Notes under the pieces: model-generated
The model's input: only the letters and a program-made list of their open reading frames with translations
Database searches by the model: none
Told to the model about the DNA's origin: nothing
Translations under genes and position numbers: made by a program
Assembly: GCF_030272705.1 (NCBI RefSeq)
Contig: NZ_JARFYM010000028.1
Coordinates: forward strand, 25,457 to 89,456
Origin: Rhizobium mayense
GTDB lineage: Bacteria > Pseudomonadota > Alphaproteobacteria > Rhizobiales > Rhizobiaceae
Direction of reading: 5' to 3'
DNA length: 64,000 bases
Part shown: in pieces, positions 61,526 to 64,000 of the stretch
Layout: each line of letters opens with the position of its first letter
Position numbering within the stretch: position 1 is the first letter of the stretch

Positions 61526-61996
61526 GTTACTCAATACGCGCACACCAAAACCCGTACAAACGGTCACTGATTTAACCGCACAATAGGCCTTGGCGACTTA
61601 AGGAAAGAATAAAGAACGGGCGCGCGGATCAGTCGAAAAAGCCCGAAAATCTCGTTTTGGCGCACATGGCGAGACCTTTGACTTTTGTGGTTAACGGCGG
61701 GTAAGCAGCGGATTTTATTTAGATTTCCGTTGCACGTTAACCTTTGCCTGGCGGTCGACATCCGCAAGTCCCTGGATATCAGGCAGATCGGCCGAGACAT
61801 ACTTAACAGCAATCGCTACAATTCTATGCAAATGCGCCTGAAATGCCGAAAGCTACAATTTGAATGAAATTTGCCGAAAATACATCCAAGTTTTGAAAAG
61901 CGCTGTTGTCCTCTGTCGAGGTAGGGTCTGGGCAACATCAAATAGACGAATTCGAATCGGCGGCAAGACCGAGCGACATAGAGGATGGGCAAGGCA
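61526..61996. other. 471-base intergenic region between divJ-like and DUF5330 genes
   Basis: Short open frames only. Two TTAAC elements lie at 61691 and near 61737 (the latter reading GTTAACC), possibly CtrA-type half-sites for the kinase gene. Otherwise I see nothing. Confidence 0.45.
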
Positions 61997-62470
61997 ATGT
62001 GGTTTCTCATTAGAGCAGGGTTCTGGTTTTCGCTGGTTCTCATGTTCCTGCCGATTTTCGCCAAGCCAGAGGGCGCTCCACGATCGGCCGACGAGCCGAA
62101 GGTGCAGGTTTCCGATGCGCTGTCAGCAGCGACTGGTGTCGTCCAATATGTCGGAGCCATGTGCTCCGAAAAGCCCGACGTCTGCCTGAAAGGTGGCGAA
62201 ACGCTCACCGCGCTCAGCTATCAGGCTCGCGACGGCGCCCGCGTCGCCTACGATCTCCTGGGCCAGCATTTCAAGAACGACAAGTCGGGCGAGCAGGCCC
62301 AAGCCGTTCAGGCTGCACCGGCCACCGTCAGCCGCGAACAGGCGGCAGCCGAAGCGCAACCGATGCCCACCAAGCGCCCGATCAATACCGAGACCGCCGA
62401 TGCGGTCGTCACCGGTACGGTTAAGCTGCCATCCTATATTCCAGTGCCGCTGCCGAAGCCCAGAACCTGA
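61997..62470 (+). CDS. DUF5330 domain-containing protein
   Basis: About 157 residues with an N-terminal signal or anchor helix (MWFLIRAGFWFSLVLMFLPI), then VSDALSAATGVVQYV and MCSEKPDVCLKGGETLTAL with two Cys, and a Pro-rich tail. This is the DUF5330 pattern of Rhizobiales. Exported or membrane anchored, role unknown. An upstream in-frame ATG at 61985 is an alternative start. Confidence 0.78.
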   Translation: MWFLIRAGFWFSLVLMFLPIFAKPEGAPRSADEPKVQVSDALSAATGVVQYVGAMCSEKPDVCLKGGETLTALSYQARDGARVAYDLLGQHFKNDKSGEQAQAVQAAPATVSREQAAAEAQPMPTKRPINTETADAVVTGTVKLPSYIPVPLPKPRT

Positions 62471-62600
62471 TCTCCTCTTCCATCGATGCCTCCCCCTTAT
62501 GCGCCGTGAGCTTGCCATCGCTGACGGCGTTCTTTTTTGCCATGGGTTCAAATCACCGACCATTTCCCCTATATCCAATGAGATAGACAATTGGACCGGC

Positions 62601-63026
62601 ATGATGGCGACGCTTGAGCAGATCATTGATGATTTCTCCTTCCTGGACGACTGGGAGGATCGCTATCGCTATGTGATCGAGCTCGGCAAGGAATTGCCGG
62701 ATCTGCCTGAAGAGAAACGCACGCTGGAAAACAAAGTACAGGGCTGCGCAAGCCAGGTCTGGCTCGTGACCCACACCGCAGGCGACCCGGAAAATCCGAT
62801 ACTGACCTTCGAAGGTGATTCCGATGCCCATATCGTGCGCGGCCTGGTGGCCATCGTGCTCGCTACTTATTCCGGAAAGCCTGCTTCGGAGATCGCCGCG
62901 CTCGATGCGCTCGACGTCTTCGGCAAGATCGGCCTCGTCGAACATCTTTCCTCACAGCGCGCCAACGGTTTGCGCTCGATGATCAAGCGTATTCGCGAAG
63001 AGGCAAAAGTGCGGGCGGCGGCATAG
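62601..63026 (+). CDS. sufE: SufE family Fe-S assembly protein
   Basis: 141 residues. The active cysteine is C49 in KVQGCASQVWL; LGKELPDLPEEKR precedes it. SufE accepts sulfur from SufS for Fe-S cluster assembly. The sufS/BCD genes are not in the window, as is usual in rhizobia. A bidirectional terminator follows. Confidence 0.93.
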   Translation: MMATLEQIIDDFSFLDDWEDRYRYVIELGKELPDLPEEKRTLENKVQGCASQVWLVTHTAGDPENPILTFEGDSDAHIVRGLVAIVLATYSGKPASEIAALDALDVFGKIGLVEHLSSQRANGLRSMIKRIREEAKVRAAA

Positions 63027-63046
63027 ATTTTGCCACGCGCAGCTAC

Positions 63047-63082
63047 GACAAAAACCCGGCTCGAAAGCCGGGTTTTTTTGTC
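63047..63082. terminator. Bidirectional terminator between sufE and rosR/mucR
   Basis: GACAAAAACCCGGCT-CGAA-AGCCGGGTTTTTTTGTC: a GC-rich 7-bp core with A- and T-tracts on each side, so it can end both convergent genes. Confidence 0.85.
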
Positions 63083-63107
63083 GATGGTTTCGACGGGTTC
63101 GGGAACT

Positions 63108-63539
63108 TCAGCGGCTACCGCGCTTGCGGCGCTGGCCGAGGCCCATTTCCTTCGCGAGACGCGAACGGGCCTCGGCGTAGGCGGGCGCAACCATCGGGTA
63201 GTCGGCCGCCAGATCCCACTTTTCACGGTATTCTTCAGGCGAAAGACTATGATGAGTCATCAGGTGGCGCTTCAACGACTTGAAGCTACCGCCGCATTCC
63301 AGGCAGGTGATCTGATCGTCCTGCACCGATTTACGAACGGATACGGCCGGCTTCTGCTTTTCCACCACGGTGACGGCAGGAGCCGGAGCCGAGGTGTTGC
63401 TCAAGGCGGAATGTACGTCGGAAATCAGATTCGGAAGGTCGCTGACCGGGACTACATGATTGCTGACGTAAGCCGCCACGATGTCGGCGGTTAGCTCAAC
63501 CAGCAAATCCTGGCCATTGCCAAGGGCCGTATCTGTCAT
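63108..63539 (-). CDS. rosR: RosR/MucR-family zinc-finger transcriptional regulator
   Basis: 143 residues with the bacterial C2H2 finger CLECGGSFKSLKRHLMTHH (C79, C82, H92 and H96/H97) and the family tail SPEEYREKWDLAADYPMVAP. N-terminal LLVELTADIVAAYVSNHVVP mediates oligomerisation. RosR/MucR represses or activates exopolysaccharide, motility and symbiosis genes and usually autoregulates. It matches Rhizobium RosR in length and ending; a MucR label would be equally valid. Confidence 0.93.
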   Translation of the reverse strand: MTDTALGNGQDLLVELTADIVAAYVSNHVVPVSDLPNLISDVHSALSNTSAPAPAVTVVEKQKPAVSVRKSVQDDQITCLECGGSFKSLKRHLMTHHSLSPEEYREKWDLAADYPMVAPAYAEARSRLAKEMGLGQRRKRGSR

Positions 63540-64000
63540 TTTGTTCTCCTGTTCATCGGCTTGCCCACTGTGCCACGCCCCCTACAGAGCACGCAACACA
63601 GCATTGCTTTAACGTTTTCGCATGACCCTTTTGAAAACTTTTCAGTTTCCAAGGGATATGCGATGGACACTCCGCGTGAACGGTTTTGCCCATATTCGTA
63701 GCAGCCATCAGCAAAAAACGGGGCATTTCATGCCATATTGCCCGCGACACAAAATCCACCCCTAGACTTTGTATGACGAAACCCGTTCTTATACCGCCTG
63801 ATGTAGAATCAGCGATGACGGAGGTAGGTCCGCCAATCCTTAACCGGAAGAAAGTTTTACCCGCCGTTCTTCAAAAGAAAGATCAAAACATTGGGCACTT
63901 AAAGCCGGCTGAGACTAACTCAACATCAAAACTCTACTTGAATCTGGATTACCACTCTTTATCCAAATGTCCAGTTTTTAATTCTATCATTTCTTTGTAA
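63540..64000. other. AT-rich region upstream of rosR/mucR
   Basis: 461 bases to the window edge. An inverted repeat GGCAT-TTC-ATGCC is at 63722-63734, about 185 bases before the start codon. A 104-codon open frame (63686-64000) shows no recognisable protein and lies in lower-GC DNA; I do not call it a gene. Confidence 0.4.

Noticed and set aside
61685..61867. 60-codon open frame upstream of DUF5330
   Set aside because: No ribosome binding site, no similarity, and it lies in an AT-rich promoter-like region.
63686..64000. 104-codon open frame at the right edge
   Set aside because: Low GC, no recognisable domain and no good ribosome binding site; it overlaps the probable rosR promoter.
1..64000. 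tRNA, rRNA, CRISPR, insertion sequence or prophage
   Set aside because: No cloverleaf-like sequence, repeat-spacer array, transposase or phage gene was recognised by eye; a tool search could still find small RNAs.

Overview
The window looks like chromosomal DNA of a Rhizobium-type alphaproteobacterium (Rhizobium sensu stricto or a close relative). The signs are high-GC genes packed tightly on both strands, the cycHJKL cytochrome c maturation operon next to a FeuPQ-type two-component system, a RosR/MucR zinc-finger regulator, PleC- and DivJ-like cell-cycle kinases, glnE, and many small Rhizobiales-only DUF proteins. No rRNA, tRNA, CRISPR array, transposase or prophage was recognised; the only accessory-type module is a vapBC toxin-antitoxin pair.

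Layout. Bases 1-4.6 kb hold the end of an ECF sigma factor gene, a flippase-like membrane protein, a polyprenyl-phosphate sugar synthase/ArnT-type transferase pair and a Nudix hydrolase. 4.6-7.4 kb is a divergent class III aminotransferase and glutamine-synthetase-like gene (probably polyamine or amine catabolism). 7.4-15.9 kb is a metabolic and transport stretch: lipid kinase, MFS exporter, HxlR regulator with a divergent quinone-reductase-like gene, MgtE, Lrp/AsnC with a divergent EamA exporter, vapBC and a GNAT enzyme. 15.9-25.9 kb has ETF-ubiquinone oxidoreductase, an atypical SDR, an RND efflux pair, a YegD-like Hsp70 and a family 4-type uracil-DNA glycosylase. 25.9-33.2 kb has two small ORFs, a two-HTH protein, an MFS transporter, a soluble chemoreceptor-like protein with inverted domain order, and PepN.

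33.4-50 kb is a regulatory and envelope block: pleC-like kinase, glnE, a two-component pair, degP, cycLKJH, a lipoprotein, feuQ, feuP and a small exported protein whose size and position fit FeuN. 50.5-63.5 kb has small conserved proteins, a class A penicillin-binding protein, DUF1214/DUF1254 proteins, DUF2336, GFA, DUF1491, a membrane-anchored peptidoglycan-binding protein, a DivJ-like kinase, DUF5330, SufE and RosR/MucR. The gene order 33-61 kb agrees with what I remember of Sinorhizobium and Rhizobium chromosomes, and supports the pleC, feu and divJ assignments.

How the genes fit together. PleC and DivJ are opposing regulators of DivK phosphorylation in related bacteria, so this window would carry both ends of that switch. 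The cycHJKL products attach haem to periplasmic cytochromes c; DegP, the penicillin-binding protein, the FeuNPQ system and the peptidoglycan-binding protein all act in the periplasm or envelope. The most interesting non-coding signal is a 9-bp word (TGCACTGCA, plus a variant TGCATCGCA) in four separate intergenic regions. It resembles the TGC-rich sites of the polyhydroxybutyrate-responsive regulator PhaR/AniA and suggests a small shared regulon.
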